From: Nesterenkonia lutea
GTDB taxonomy: Bacteria; Actinomycetota; Actinomycetes; Actinomycetales; Micrococcaceae
Direction of reading: 5' to 3'
DNA: 64,000 nt
Assembly (NCBI RefSeq): GCF_014873955.1
Contig: NZ_JADBED010000001.1
Span: 310,001 to 374,000, forward strand
Shown: in pieces, positions 50,634 through 59,872 of the stretch
Layout: every line of letters begins with the position of its first letter
Numbering within the stretch: position 1 is the first letter of the stretch
Program-made: the position numbers and the translations under genes
Notes under the pieces: generated by a model
Told to the model about the DNA's origin: nothing
Database searches by the model: none
Seen by the model: only the letters and a program-made list of their open reading frames with translations

Positions 50634-50956
50634 TCACTCGGCGTCGTCGAACTTCTCTCGGTTCGCCCAGGTCCGCCCTGGATCTCCGCCCCAGGCGTCC
50701 CAGGCCACCCGTCCGGGAGTCGGGTATCCATCCTGTCCGTGGAAGAAGCCCTCGGTGTCCCGGTCCACGACATGGCGGGCGAAGTACTGGCGGATCTTGT
50801 GGATGTCCTCCAACGGCACCGACGCACCTTCGGCGAGCTGCTGGGCCCGGTGCCTGCCGGTGTCGGTGAAGCCGCGGCCGGCCCTGCCCTCTTCGATCCA
50901 GTCCAGTGCGCGCGGGCGGCCGCCTGGCCGTCCTGCGGGGGAGTGTGGCCAGTCAT
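50634..50956 (-). pseudogene. Small protein gene with apparent one-base frameshift near its start
   Basis: The C-terminal frame encodes a conserved-looking protein (LDWIEEGRAGRGFTDTGRHR, KIRQYFARH, RVAWDAWGGDPGRTWANREK) like a small bacterial/phage family ending WGGDPGRAWA. That frame lacks a good start: only TTG 50972 or GTG 50963, and the strong SD AAGGAGG instead precedes ATG 50956 in another frame (TGHTPPQDGQ...). One missing base in the GC-rich run at about 50905-50940 would join them. Either a real mutation, a sequencing error, or TTG initiation. Confidence 0.55.
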
Positions 50957-50990
50957 CGAACACCTCCTTCAAGTAGGGGTGTGGCCCACT

Positions 50991-52199
50991 CTAGCGGCGT
51001 CTGCGGATGAGCACCGCGGCCAGCAGGAGGCACAGCAGGTAGATGATTCCCACCGTGATCCATCCCATCGTGAAGCCGCCCGGGGAGCTCACGATGATCC
51101 CCATCCCCAGCGGACCGATCGCGAAGCCGGTGAACATCCCGGCGGTGACCACGCCGCTGGAGGAGGCCATGGAGGCTGACGGGATGCTGCGCAGCAGCAC
51201 GCTCATCAGCACCACCGAGACGCCCAGCGCTGAGGAACCGTGCAGCACCACTGCGGTCCAGAGCAGCGGGGCCCAGTCAGTGGCCTGCGCGCCGAGGAAG
51301 GCGCAGACGCCGCCCAGGGAGGTCAGCGCCAGCGCGAAGAGCAGCACAGGTCCCGAGGTGCCCCGCGCCATGACGCGCGCCCAGCCGATGCGGGCGGTCA
51401 CCCCGACGACTCCGGCGACGGCGGCGGTGGCTCCTCCGAGGACCAGGGAGAAGTCGAGCTCCCGGACCGCGAACAGAGGCAGGTAGACATTCGTGGCCTG
51501 GACGCCGATGCCGTTGAGACAGCCGAAGGCGGCCAGTGCCCAGACTGCGGCGGAATGGCGGGGCCGCAGCTGTTTGACGCCCTCCACCGGGGATGAACCG
51601 CTGTCCTTCGGAGTCGTGCGCGTCTGCTGGAGCAGCGGCACGGATCGCAGGGTCCGCCAGGTCAGCACCAGAAGCGTCAGCGGGATCAGCATGGCCAGCG
51701 CTGCGGTGCCGCGCCAACCGATCAGCAGCGCGAGCAGCGGGAAGGTCAGGCTGGCCACCAGCTGACTGACCTGGACCCCGGACTGCTTGATGCCCACCCA
51801 GCCGATGCGCTTCTGTGCAGGGACCCGTTCCAGCAGGATCCGGTTGGTGACGCCGTTGGGGAAGGACTGTGCAAAGCCGGAGACTCCGACGGCGATCAGC
51901 AGCACCAGATACCCGCCCGGCACGCCGGCCAGGCCCAGCGCGAACGTCGCCATCAGGAAGATGACGGTCATCAGGCCCAGATCGGAATGTCGGTCGGCCA
52001 GACGCCCCAGAGTGGCGTTGCCCAGCGCGGCGCAGGCGAAGCAGGTGGTGGCCAGGAGTCCGAACTGGGCTTCGTTGATGCCGAGGTCGCTGATGATCTC
52101 TTCGCTGGTGGCGCTGAGCCCGTAGAGCAGCAGCGGACCCACGCCCACCGCGCCCAGCAGCACGGTCAACAGCCCCGGCCCCGCCGATGCCTTGCGCAT
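50991..52199 (-). CDS. MFS transporter, CynX/NimT-like
   Basis: 402 residues with ~12 helices. GINEAQFGLLATTCFACAAL, LGRLADRHSDLGLMTV (motif A-like) and RIGWVGIKQSGVQVSQLVAS resemble the CynX/NimT subgroup that moves small anions or nitroimidazoles. The substrate is unknown. ATG 52199 is chosen (GGAGG 5 nt upstream) over GTG 52205. Confidence 0.85.
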   Translation of the reverse strand: MRKASAGPGLLTVLLGAVGVGPLLLYGLSATSEEIISDLGINEAQFGLLATTCFACAALGNATLGRLADRHSDLGLMTVIFLMATFALGLAGVPGGYLVLLIAVGVSGFAQSFPNGVTNRILLERVPAQKRIGWVGIKQSGVQVSQLVASLTFPLLALLIGWRGTAALAMLIPLTLLVLTWRTLRSVPLLQQTRTTPKDSGSSPVEGVKQLRPRHSAAVWALAAFGCLNGIGVQATNVYLPLFAVRELDFSLVLGGATAAVAGVVGVTARIGWARVMARGTSGPVLLFALALTSLGGVCAFLGAQATDWAPLLWTAVVLHGSSALGVSVVLMSVLLRSIPSASMASSSGVVTAGMFTGFAIGPLGMGIIVSSPGGFTMGWITVGIIYLLCLLLAAVLIRRRR

Positions 52200-52285
52200 G
52201 CGCACCTCCGATTCTCCACCGGTGTCCGCGTGCTCGGTGCGGGCGTCTTCGGGATCGAGACGCGTGCACGTCTCTCAATGCTGAG

Positions 52286-52373
52286 CGGAGCGCGTGGGAT
52301 TCGAACCCACGGTGCGGGGTTGCCGCACACTGGTTTTCAAGACCAGCTCCTTCGGCCGCTCGGACAGCGCTCC
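52286..52373 (-). tRNA. tRNA-Ser (anticodon TGA)
   Basis: 88 nt, CCA not encoded. Acceptor GGAGCGC pairs with GCGCTCC; anticodon loop CTTGAAA gives TGA. Long variable arm TGTGCGGCAACCCCGCAC and T-arm GTGGG-TTCGAAT-CCCAC. It reads UCA, and by wobble UCG/UCU. Confidence 0.96.
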
Positions 52374-52474
52374 CCGACTTTTCAGTCGGCATGGAGGTCC
52401 CCGGTGTTTCGTGGAAAACTCCAGTCACAGACTATACGTGAGTCCCCAGTACGGATCGAGTTGAGGAGCTGAGC

Positions 52475-53464
52475 ATGCGAGCAGTGCACTACGACGGCGC
52501 AGGCGGACCTGAGGTCATCATGGTCACCGAGGTGCCGGATCCGGTGCCGCAGGCAGGCGAAGTGCTGATCGAGGTCGCCGCCGCCGCGCTGAACCGTGCC
52601 GATGTGATGCAGCGCCGGGGCATGTACGCCCCGCCCGAGGGGGTCTCTGAGATTCCGGGGCTCGAGGTCTCCGGCCGCGTGGTGGCCGCAGGCGAGGGCA
52701 GCGATCTGGGGGTGGAGGAGCTCATCGGCAAAGAGGTCGTCGCGCTCCTGGCGGGAGGCGGATACGCCGAGAAGGTGGTCGTCGATGCCCGCCATGTGCT
52801 GCCGGTGCCTGCCGGCGTCAGCCTCACTGACGCCGCAGGACTGATCGAGGTGGCGGCGACCGTGCACTCCAACCTGCGCGGGGAAGCTCAGGTCCAGCCC
52901 GGAGACACGGTCCTGATCCATGGCGGCACCGGGGGCATCGGCTCCTTCGCGCTGCAGCATCTTCGCTGCCTGGGTGTTGAAGTGCTGACCACCGTCGGTT
53001 CCGCGGAGAAGGCGCGACTCGCCGTCGAACTCGGCGCGGACCACGTGATCAACTACAACGAGGAGGACCTCGGAGAGCGCGTCCAGGAGATCACCGAGGG
53101 CCGCGGGGTGGACGTGATCCTCGACGTCGTCGGGGCGAAGTATCTGCAGACGAACCTCGCCTCGCTGGCGCTGGACGGGCGGATGGTGGTCATCGGTCTG
53201 CAGGGCGGACGCAAGGGGGAGGTCGACCTGGGCCTGATGCTGGGCAAGCGGCTGCGGATCATCGCCACCACGCTGCGCTCCCGCGGTGCCGAGGCCAAGG
53301 CGGAGATCGTCCGAGGTGTGGCCGCCGAGGTGTGGCCGCTGCTCGACTCCGGGAAGATCAGGATCCAGACGGACAGGACCTTCCCGCTGGACCAGGCCGC
53401 TGAGGCACATGAGTATTTCGACTCCGGCACTCACACCGGCAAGATCCTGCTGCGCATGAGCTGA
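52475..53464 (+). CDS. NADPH:quinone oxidoreductase, PIG3-like
   Basis: 329 residues, the zinc-free medium-chain dehydrogenase family. GroES-like N-terminus (AAALNRADVMQRRGMYAPPE) and Rossmann domain with VLIHGGTGGIGSFALQHLR, then DVILDVVGAKYLQTNLASLA and IGLQGGRKGEVDLGLMLGKR. The residues follow the PIG3/QOR pattern that reduces quinones with NADPH. GAGGAG lies 7 nt before ATG 52475. No zinc ligands are visible. Confidence 0.93.
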   Translation: MRAVHYDGAGGPEVIMVTEVPDPVPQAGEVLIEVAAAALNRADVMQRRGMYAPPEGVSEIPGLEVSGRVVAAGEGSDLGVEELIGKEVVALLAGGGYAEKVVVDARHVLPVPAGVSLTDAAGLIEVAATVHSNLRGEAQVQPGDTVLIHGGTGGIGSFALQHLRCLGVEVLTTVGSAEKARLAVELGADHVINYNEEDLGERVQEITEGRGVDVILDVVGAKYLQTNLASLALDGRMVVIGLQGGRKGEVDLGLMLGKRLRIIATTLRSRGAEAKAEIVRGVAAEVWPLLDSGKIRIQTDRTFPLDQAAEAHEYFDSGTHTGKILLRMS

Positions 53465-53543
53465 CTCCGCTGTTGGCCCCCTCCGTCGAGGGGTGGATGC
53501 CGCTCAACGGCGGGGAGAGGGGTTCGATAGACTTTCGCCCATC

Positions 53544-53972
53544 ATGATGAAGCTCTTCCCGCGCCGCCGACGTGCCCGCCGCCTCGACAAGGAGCTGGGC
53601 AGGGGTCTGTGGCGTCAGGCCCATGATCGCTATGTCCGCGGCCTGGACCGGTATCACCAGGTGATCGAAGGCGTGGAGGATGACGCCACGCACAGCCAGC
53701 TGGTGCTGATCGGCGATGAGCTGGCCGAGCAGCTGGACACCGTCTACGAGCTCTGCCGACGAGCCGAGAGCAGCCGCCCCAGTCAGGGGCTCCAGGTTCC
53801 CGGGGGTGCGACCAAGCTGCACTCCTCCCTCTCGCGCGCGGCGAACCATCTGGCGACCACGGCGGAGGCGGCCGCGATGGTCAGGCTGGGACACGGCGAG
53901 ACGGTGGCGGTGCGACGTCGCGCCGACCAGGTGCGGGCAGCGCTGCAGGACGCGCAGGACTCAGCCGTGTGA
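53544..53972 (+). CDS. Uncharacterised basic helical protein
   Basis: 142 residues. Very basic start (FPRRRRARRLDKELGRG) and then mostly helix, e.g. QLVLIGDELAEQLDTVYELC and LSRAANHLATTAEAAAMVRL. I do not recognise the family. ATG 53544 or 53547 starts it. It lies 79 bases after the oxidoreductase gene in the same direction. Confidence 0.65.
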   Translation: MMKLFPRRRRARRLDKELGRGLWRQAHDRYVRGLDRYHQVIEGVEDDATHSQLVLIGDELAEQLDTVYELCRRAESSRPSQGLQVPGGATKLHSSLSRAANHLATTAEAAAMVRLGHGETVAVRRRADQVRAALQDAQDSAV

Positions 53973-53987
53973 CAAGGTCCCGCCTTC

Positions 53988-54434
53988 TCAGCGGGTGGCG
54001 TCGGTCAGCAGTCCGGCGAGCCGGCGACCGGTGTCCACCAGCGAGACCCGGTGAAGACCGTCAATCTCCTCGTGGGTGAACCAATTGACGTCATCTGTGG
54101 AGCCTTCGGGCTCCACCCTGAGGGTTCCGCCGGTCACGCGGGCCCGGTAGATGATGCGCAGGTTCTGCAGCGGGGTGCCGCGCTGATGGGGGTGAAGCCG
54201 ACGCTCTCCGTCGATGACCAGATTGTCGATGCCGAGCAGCTCCTGGACCTCGGCCTCATATCCGGACTCCTCAAGGATCTCGCGCAGGACGCCTTCAGCC
54301 GGATCCTCACCCGGGTCGAGTCCACCGCCGGGCAGGGTCCACCCCTGGGCGTTCTCATTGACATACCAGTGCGGCAGAAGCATGCGCCCGGAGTCGTCGG
54401 TGATCACGGCGTAAGCGGCCACGCGGAGGTCCAT
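53988..54434 (-). CDS. Nudix hydrolase
   Basis: 148 residues. The Nudix box GGGLDPGEDPAEGVLREI followed by LEESGY has the full G-x5-E-x7-R-E-x-x-E-E-x-G pattern for metal-bound pyrophosphate hydrolysis. AAYAVITDDSGRMLLPHWY precedes it. Substrate unknown. ATG 54434 is used since the fold begins there; the open frame upstream lacks an SD. Confidence 0.9.
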   Translation of the reverse strand: MDLRVAAYAVITDDSGRMLLPHWYVNENAQGWTLPGGGLDPGEDPAEGVLREILEESGYEAEVQELLGIDNLVIDGERRLHPHQRGTPLQNLRIIYRARVTGGTLRVEPEGSTDDVNWFTHEEIDGLHRVSLVDTGRRLAGLLTDATR

Positions 54435-54468
54435 GGGGGCACTGTAGCACCGGGGCATGTCGGCCCTC

Positions 54469-54505
54469 CGCACTACTCTGGGCAGTGCTTCGCACTATTC
54501 TGGGC
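54469..54505 (+). repeat. 15-bp direct repeat with 22-bp period in the pentapeptide gene promoter
   Basis: CGCACTACTCTGGGC (54469-54483) recurs as CGCACTATTCTGGGC (54491-54505), 14 of 15 identical. The spacing is two helical turns, and each copy contains a -10-like TACTCT or TATTCT. Confidence 0.55.
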
Positions 54506-54524
54506 GGGGCAGGAAGGTGACCGG

Positions 54525-55175
54525 ATGAAACAAGTTTCAAGCCCCAGGCTGCGGGTCCAGCGGCTGGGCGACCTCGTCGGGGGCAGCGAGACCGAGCTCC
54601 GGCTGACCGGACAGGCTGACCGCATCACTCTGGAGGGCGTCGACCTCTCCGGTGTTGATCTCTCCGGTGGGCGGCTCACTGAATGCCTGTTCCGTTCGGT
54701 GGCGCTGACCGACGCTGACCTCGCGGCGGCATCCATCGTCGAATCCCGCTGGGAGCGACTGAGCAGTCCTCATCTGAAGGCACCGCGCTCGACCTGGCGG
54801 CACGTCACGATCCAGGACAGTCGCATCGGAGTCGCGGAGCTCTACGAGGCCGGTCTCAGCGGTCTGGTGCTGCGCGGGTGCAAGCTGGACCTGGTGAATC
54901 TGCGCAACGCCGTCCTCGCGGACGTGCTCTTCGAGGACTGCACCATCGGGGAGCTGGACATCTCAGGCGCTCGCGCGAACCGGGTGGCGTTCACCGGCTG
55001 CACGGTGGGAGTCCTGGAAGCTCAGGAGGCCAGGCTGAAGGACGTCGATCTGCGCGGAGCCCGGCTGAGCCGGATCGTGGGGCTTGCCGGGCTCAGGGGC
55101 GCGGTGATCAGCGAGGAGCAGCTGATGGACCTGGCTCCGTCCCTGGCAGGGCACCTCGGGCTGGTGGTGGGATGA
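54525..55175 (+). CDS. Pentapeptide-repeat protein
   Basis: 216 residues. After ~35 residues, pentapeptide A(D/N)Lxx-type repeats run along the protein, e.g. GVDLSGVDLSGGRLTECLF, LTDADLAAAS, LRNAVLADVLFEDC, DISGARANRVAFTGC and DVDLRGARLSRI, building a right-handed beta helix. A role in gyrase protection as for Qnr/MfpA is a family possibility, not shown here. ATG 54525 follows AGGAAGG by 7 nt. Confidence 0.88.
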   Translation: MKQVSSPRLRVQRLGDLVGGSETELRLTGQADRITLEGVDLSGVDLSGGRLTECLFRSVALTDADLAAASIVESRWERLSSPHLKAPRSTWRHVTIQDSRIGVAELYEAGLSGLVLRGCKLDLVNLRNAVLADVLFEDCTIGELDISGARANRVAFTGCTVGVLEAQEARLKDVDLRGARLSRIVGLAGLRGAVISEEQLMDLAPSLAGHLGLVVG

Positions 55176-55261
55176 CGAAGCCCGATCAGGGACAACGTCA
55201 CTCAACGCGTCGAGCCGAAATCTGCCACATCCAGCATGACGCCGGGCGGCGTTCAGGCCGG

Positions 55262-56281
55262 CTAGACCGAGTCTCGCAGGGTCAGAGAAGTCGCCATTCT
55301 GGTCACCCGCTCGGCAGGTCTCCCTTCAATCCGGTCCACCAATATCTCAGCCATCTTCTTGCCGAGTTCAACGATGGGGTGATGCACCGTGGTCAATTGC
55401 GGTGTCACTGATAGGGCGAACGCATCATCGTCGAATCCCACGACTGCGACGTCGTCTGGAATGCTCAGTCCGCGACTTTGGATCGTGGTGTATGCGCCAG
55501 CAGCCATCTGGTCATTGGCGGCGAACACGGCGTCAATGGTGACGTCCCGGTCAAGGAGTCGCTGCATGGCGGCCGCGCCAGAGTCGAACGTGAAATCCCC
55601 GATCTCGACAAGCTCTCCGGTGAGTCCCGCACCCTCCACGGCGGCACGCCACCCCGCGAGTCGATCGATTCCAGGCGGCATGTCCTGCCGGCCCGCGATG
55701 ATGGCCAGATTTCTCCTGCCGCGCTCGAGCAGCAGGTTCGTGGCGCCGAAGGCCGCCTGCGCGTTGTCCACCTCCACGTAGTAGCTGTCTTCACCGCCGT
55801 CCAGCGGACGTCCGGCGAGGACCATGGGCGGCGCACCGGAGAGGTGCGTCCATGAATGATCCCCGATGTGGTGAGACACGACCAGCACGCCATCAACATT
55901 GCCTCCCAGCAGAAAGCCGCGAGTCTTCTCCGGTCGGGACTCCGAGGCGATGACCATATTCAGCGTGTAGTCAGTCTCCGTCAGGTGGAGCGCTATCCCC
56001 TCTACAACAGATGCGAAGAACGGATCAGCGAAGACCTTCGACGTCGACTCCGGGACCACGACGGCGATCGAGTTGGTCCGTCTGCTGGCGAGGGAACGCG
56101 CAACCCTGTTGGGGATGTAATTGAGCTCGGTGATGGACTTCTGAACAATTCGGACCAACTCAGGATCCACGCTCGGGGTGTCGTTGACTACGCGCGAGAC
56201 CGTCGCCCGAGAGACACCTGCGTGGGCCGCGACCATCTCCAGGGTGGGGGATGGTCGGGTCCCGCTCGTGTCATGCGTCAT
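55262..56281 (-). CDS. LacI-family regulator of the beta-glucoside operon
   Basis: 339 residues. N-terminal LacI HTH and hinge TLEMVAAHAGVSRATVSRVV, PNRVARSLASRRTNSIAVVV; C-terminal sugar-binding domain with DGVLVVSHHIGD and VVGFDDDAFALSVTPQLTTV. It follows the GH1 gene by 40 nt in the same direction. ATG 56281 has GGAG 6 nt upstream; ATG 56287 is an alternative. Candidate operators AGAGCGCTCT lie before the first gene of the operon. Confidence 0.92.
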   Translation of the reverse strand: MTHDTSGTRPSPTLEMVAAHAGVSRATVSRVVNDTPSVDPELVRIVQKSITELNYIPNRVARSLASRRTNSIAVVVPESTSKVFADPFFASVVEGIALHLTETDYTLNMVIASESRPEKTRGFLLGGNVDGVLVVSHHIGDHSWTHLSGAPPMVLAGRPLDGGEDSYYVEVDNAQAAFGATNLLLERGRRNLAIIAGRQDMPPGIDRLAGWRAAVEGAGLTGELVEIGDFTFDSGAAAMQRLLDRDVTIDAVFAANDQMAAGAYTTIQSRGLSIPDDVAVVGFDDDAFALSVTPQLTTVHHPIVELGKKMAEILVDRIEGRPAERVTRMATSLTLRDSV

Positions 56282-56321
56282 CGTCATCTCCGAGGCCTCA
56301 AATGTGTCATCCAAACCTACT

Positions 56322-57785
56322 TCAGGACCGTCCACCAGAGATGAGCGCTTCCCGGGCCTGAGATATCAGCTTCGCATACGCCAGCCCGCTGTCCTTCACC
56401 GTGCGCTCGAAGGACTCATAGTCGACCCGCACGATCCCGAAGCGCTTGCCGTACCCCCAGGACCATTCGAAGTTGTCGAGCAGCGACCAGACGAAATACC
56501 CCCGGACGTCTGCTCCCTGATCGATGGCCGCACCGACGGCCGCGATGTGATCGAGAATGTACTGCGTGCGTTCGGCGTCATGCACCGCCCCGTCATCACT
56601 GACGATGTCGTCGAAGGCTGCACCGTTCTCTGTGACGAACAGTGGAGGCAGGGTCGAGTATTCTTCCCCGAGGCGCACGAGCAGCTTGCGCAGTCCGTCG
56701 GGGTTGACCTCCCAGTTCATTCCGGTCCTCGGCAGTCCTCGGCTGGGGAAAGAGATGTCTTCTGAGCCGATCCAGCAAGACGACGTCGGCCGTGCAGCGC
56801 CGCCGGAGTGTCCGTCGCCCCCCTCGTGATCCGGGTATCCGCTGATGAGGTCATCGTGGTAGTGGTTCACGCCCAGGAAGTCGATGGGGGCGCTGATCAC
56901 GTCCAGATCTCCGGGACGAATGATGTCCCGGACGCCGAACTGATCCAGATCGGTCAGCGAATCCTCCGGGTAGGATCCCCGGAGGATCGGATCCAGGAAG
57001 ATCCGGTTCTGCAATGAGTCGAATCGACGCGCCGCGTCGAGGTCCACCGGGTCAGTCGGATCCCGGGGGATGGCGTTGCTCAGGTTCAGCGTGATCCCCA
57101 GCTGTTGCGCGCCGCGGCTGCGCAGCGCCTGGGTCGCGAGCCCGTGGGCCAGATGTTGGTGATGCACGGCCGCGACTGCGGCGCGCGGCTCCTGCCGACC
57201 GGGCGCGTGAACACCGGCGGCATAGCCGAGAAGTGAAGAGCAGAACGGCTCATTGAAGGTGGTCCAGTGCTCGACCCGGTCCCCGAGGACTGAGTAGACG
57301 TCCTCGGCGTACTCCACGAAACGGTGCGCCGTGTCCCGGTTCGCCCACCCTCCCCTCTCCTCCAGCGCCTGGGGGAGGTCCCAGTGGTACAGAGTCAACC
57401 AGGGCAGGATTCCCGCCTCGAGGAGCTCATCCACGAGCCGCGAGTAGAAGTCCAGACCTTGGGTATTGGGCCCCCGGTCTCCCGGCCGTACCCGGGACCA
57501 GCTCGTGGAGAACCGGTAGGAGCCCAGTCCGAGCTCCTTCATGATGGCGACATCCTCGGGCATGCGGTGATAATGACGGACGGCATCGCGCAGCGTCTCG
57601 CCACGGGCGATGGCACCGGGCACACGGGCGAAGGCGTCCCAGACGGAGTCTTCCTTGCCGTCCTCGTGGCTCGCGCCCTCTACCTGGGCGGCGGCGGTGG
57701 CGGAACCCCAGATGAAGCCCTCAGGCCAGCCTCCGCCGATTGTGCTTGTGCTCTGGGCGGGGTGGTTTGTGTCGTTGAGTGGCAT
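56322..57785 (-). CDS. GH1 beta-glucosidase
   Basis: 487 residues of the (beta/alpha)8 family GH1. N-terminus GFIWGSATAAAQVEG; acid/base Glu in HWTTFNEPFC; nucleophile Glu in LPPLFVTENGAAFDD; C-terminal VWSLLDNFEWSWGYGKRFGI. It cleaves beta-glucosides imported by the adjacent ABC system, in the cytosol (no signal peptide). The stop of the upstream permease and this ATG share one base (TAATG). The long upstream frame is antisense shadow and is rejected. Confidence 0.95.
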   Translation of the reverse strand: MPLNDTNHPAQSTSTIGGGWPEGFIWGSATAAAQVEGASHEDGKEDSVWDAFARVPGAIARGETLRDAVRHYHRMPEDVAIMKELGLGSYRFSTSWSRVRPGDRGPNTQGLDFYSRLVDELLEAGILPWLTLYHWDLPQALEERGGWANRDTAHRFVEYAEDVYSVLGDRVEHWTTFNEPFCSSLLGYAAGVHAPGRQEPRAAVAAVHHQHLAHGLATQALRSRGAQQLGITLNLSNAIPRDPTDPVDLDAARRFDSLQNRIFLDPILRGSYPEDSLTDLDQFGVRDIIRPGDLDVISAPIDFLGVNHYHDDLISGYPDHEGGDGHSGGAARPTSSCWIGSEDISFPSRGLPRTGMNWEVNPDGLRKLLVRLGEEYSTLPPLFVTENGAAFDDIVSDDGAVHDAERTQYILDHIAAVGAAIDQGADVRGYFVWSLLDNFEWSWGYGKRFGIVRVDYESFERTVKDSGLAYAKLISQAREALISGGRS

Positions 57786-58684
57786 TAGCCCTTCACTGCT
57801 CCTTGCATGATTCCAGAAATGAGTTGACGACCCGCGATGATGAAGAGCACCAGCAGCGGGAGTGTGGCCAGGACCGCGCCGGCGAGGACGATCGAGTAGT
57901 CCACGTAGTGGGCAGCCTGCAGCTGGCTCAGCGCCGTCTGCAGGGTGGGGTTGCCGGCATCGAGGACGAGCAGCGGCCAGAGGAAGTCGGTCCAGGCGGT
58001 CATGAAGGTGAACAGCCCCAGGATCGCCATAGCAGGCCTGGCGGCCGGGACTCCCACGTGCCAGAACGTGGAGATCATCGACGCGCCATCCATGCGTGCA
58101 GACTCGATGAGTTCGTAGGGGATGCCGTCCACGAGGTATTGCCGCATGAAGAAGACGCCGAAAGCCGTGACCAGCGTCGGGATGACGACGGCTCCGATCT
58201 CCCCGGTCCAGCCCAACGTGCGCATCAGCATGAACAGCGGGATGATGCCGAGCTGGGTGGGGATGGCCATGGTGACGATCACGGCGACCATCAGCCCGTT
58301 GCGACCGCGGAATCGCAGCTTCGCGAAGGCGTATCCGGCCAGCGTGGAGAACCCCACCACGGAGATGGTGATGATGCTCGAGATCAGGATGCTGTTGCCG
58401 AGCGCGAGCCAGAACGGGATGGTGTCGAAGACCTGGCTGACGTTGGTCCAGAAGTTTCCTCCCGGCAGCAGCGGCGGCCAGGTCAGGCCCAGCGCCTCGT
58501 TGGTCCTGCTGCCGATCACCACCGACCACCAGAGCGGGTAGGCCGAGGACAACAGGAAGGCGAAGAGGAGTCCATACGTCAGGAATCCGGGCCGACGACC
58601 GTTGCCGAGCGCGCGTCGGCGCAGTGAATCCTTCTGCACGCTGGGGGCTCGGCTCTGCCGGGGCCTCGTCGCGGTGGCGGTCAT
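57785..58684 (-). CDS. Carbohydrate ABC transporter permease, MalG-like
   Basis: 299 residues with ~6 helices and the EAA motif region YELIESARMDGASMISTFWH, followed by VPAARPAMAILGLFTFMTAW. The N-terminal ~25 residues are basic. It pairs with the MalF-like permease, whose stop overlaps this ATG by 4 nt. Imports the oligosaccharide supplied by the binding protein. Confidence 0.94.
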   Translation of the reverse strand: MTATATRPRQSRAPSVQKDSLRRRALGNGRRPGFLTYGLLFAFLLSSAYPLWWSVVIGSRTNEALGLTWPPLLPGGNFWTNVSQVFDTIPFWLALGNSILISSIITISVVGFSTLAGYAFAKLRFRGRNGLMVAVIVTMAIPTQLGIIPLFMLMRTLGWTGEIGAVVIPTLVTAFGVFFMRQYLVDGIPYELIESARMDGASMISTFWHVGVPAARPAMAILGLFTFMTAWTDFLWPLLVLDAGNPTLQTALSQLQAAHYVDYSIVLAGAVLATLPLLVLFIIAGRQLISGIMQGAVKG

Positions 58685-59805
58685 GACTGTCTCCTCGGGG
58701 TCGTGCCGTCTGAGTGCTTCGGGCCTGCGGTGAGCTTGGGTGCCGGCGGCTGTTGCCCCACGGCGGGGAGCACGACCGCGGCAGCGCTGGAGCGCTTCCC
58801 GAAGCGCCGGCGTGGTGGCCTGCCCGGATCGCGCCCCTCACCGGAGGTGGCGATGCGCCTGGAGAGGAGCCAGTTGACGATGCCGAACGCCACGATGATC
58901 AGGAACAACAGCCAGGCGATCGTCGAAGCCTTGCCGAAGTTCTGCCGCTGGAAGGCCATCTCCCAGAGATAGAGCACCGTGGTCTGGAACTGACGACCGG
59001 TGCCGCCCACGGTGGTGGGATCGAAGAGGCGAGGCTCGGTGAAGATCTGCAGACCGCCGATGGTCGCCGTGATGATCACGAACACCATGGTGGGACGGAT
59101 GCTTGGAAGCGTGATGCTGAAGAAGCGGCGCACCGCCCCCGCTCCGTCGATGGCGGCGGATTCGTAGAGATCTCGGGGAACCGACTGCATGGCGGCGAGG
59201 AGGATCAGCGCGTTGTAGCCGGTCCAGCGCCAGTTCACCATGGTGGCGATGGCGATGTGGCTGGGGAGAGTCTCGCTCTTCCACATGATGGGTTCGATCC
59301 CGAAGCTGGCGATGATGTTGTTGATAAGCCCGTACTGCTCCCCGAACATGTTGGTGAAGATCAGGGCGACGGCCACCGGGGTGACCACGTAGGGCAGCAG
59401 GATGCTCATCCGCCAGAACGTCCGGGCGCGCAGGTTCTGGTCCAGCACCGCGGCGATCAGGATCGCCACGGCGAGCTGTGGAATGGCGGAGAGCAGGAAG
59501 ATGCTCATGGTGTTGAACAGCGAGTTCCAGAAGAAGCGATCCTGCAGCACCTCCGCGAAGTTCTGCAGTCCCACGAATTCGCCCTGTCCTGTGAGCAGGT
59601 GCCAGTCGTAGAGCGAGACGACGAATGTGTATCCGAGGGGAAAGAGCCCCACCAGTGCGAACAGGACGAAGAAGGGTGCGATGTAGAGATAGGGCGACAC
59701 CTTCATGTCCATGACGTTGAGGCGGTGCCGCAGGGAGGGTTTCGAGGTCGAGGTCGGTACAACGGGGGGAGTGCTCACGGGCGGACGATTCAATGTCGTG
59801 GTCAT
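58681..59805 (-). CDS. Carbohydrate ABC transporter permease, MalF-like
   Basis: 374 residues. A Pro/Thr-rich N-terminus (~1-35) precedes six helices; the EAA motif region is RDLYESAAIDGAGAVRRFFS, then ITLPSIRPTMVFVIITATIG. A C-terminal low-complexity tail (~40 residues, GEGRDPGRPPRRR...) extends beyond family size. ATG 59805 is used. The 67-bp gap to the binding-protein gene contains a hairpin. No ATPase is encoded here, so a shared MsiK/MalK-like ATPase elsewhere is needed. Confidence 0.93.
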   Translation of the reverse strand: MTTTLNRPPVSTPPVVPTSTSKPSLRHRLNVMDMKVSPYLYIAPFFVLFALVGLFPLGYTFVVSLYDWHLLTGQGEFVGLQNFAEVLQDRFFWNSLFNTMSIFLLSAIPQLAVAILIAAVLDQNLRARTFWRMSILLPYVVTPVAVALIFTNMFGEQYGLINNIIASFGIEPIMWKSETLPSHIAIATMVNWRWTGYNALILLAAMQSVPRDLYESAAIDGAGAVRRFFSITLPSIRPTMVFVIITATIGGLQIFTEPRLFDPTTVGGTGRQFQTTVLYLWEMAFQRQNFGKASTIAWLLFLIIVAFGIVNWLLSRRIATSGEGRDPGRPPRRRFGKRSSAAAVVLPAVGQQPPAPKLTAGPKHSDGTTPRRQS

Positions 59806-59826
59806 GATGGTCTCAGACTCCAAGAG

Positions 59827-59853
59827 GGGGCCTCCGGCGACACCGGAGGCCCC
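59827..59853 (-). terminator. Hairpin between binding-protein and permease genes
   Basis: Perfect 11-bp stem GGGGCCTCCGG / CCGGAGGCCCC with 5-nt loop and no U-tract. It lies in the 67-bp gap and would protect the upstream mRNA end, favouring excess binding protein over permease. Confidence 0.7.
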
Positions 59854-59872
59854 ACGCGGCCGGATGTGTTGA

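Noticed and set aside
57786..58841. 839-residue version of the GH1 enzyme
   Set aside because: The extension overlaps the permease gene in another frame and has shadow composition.
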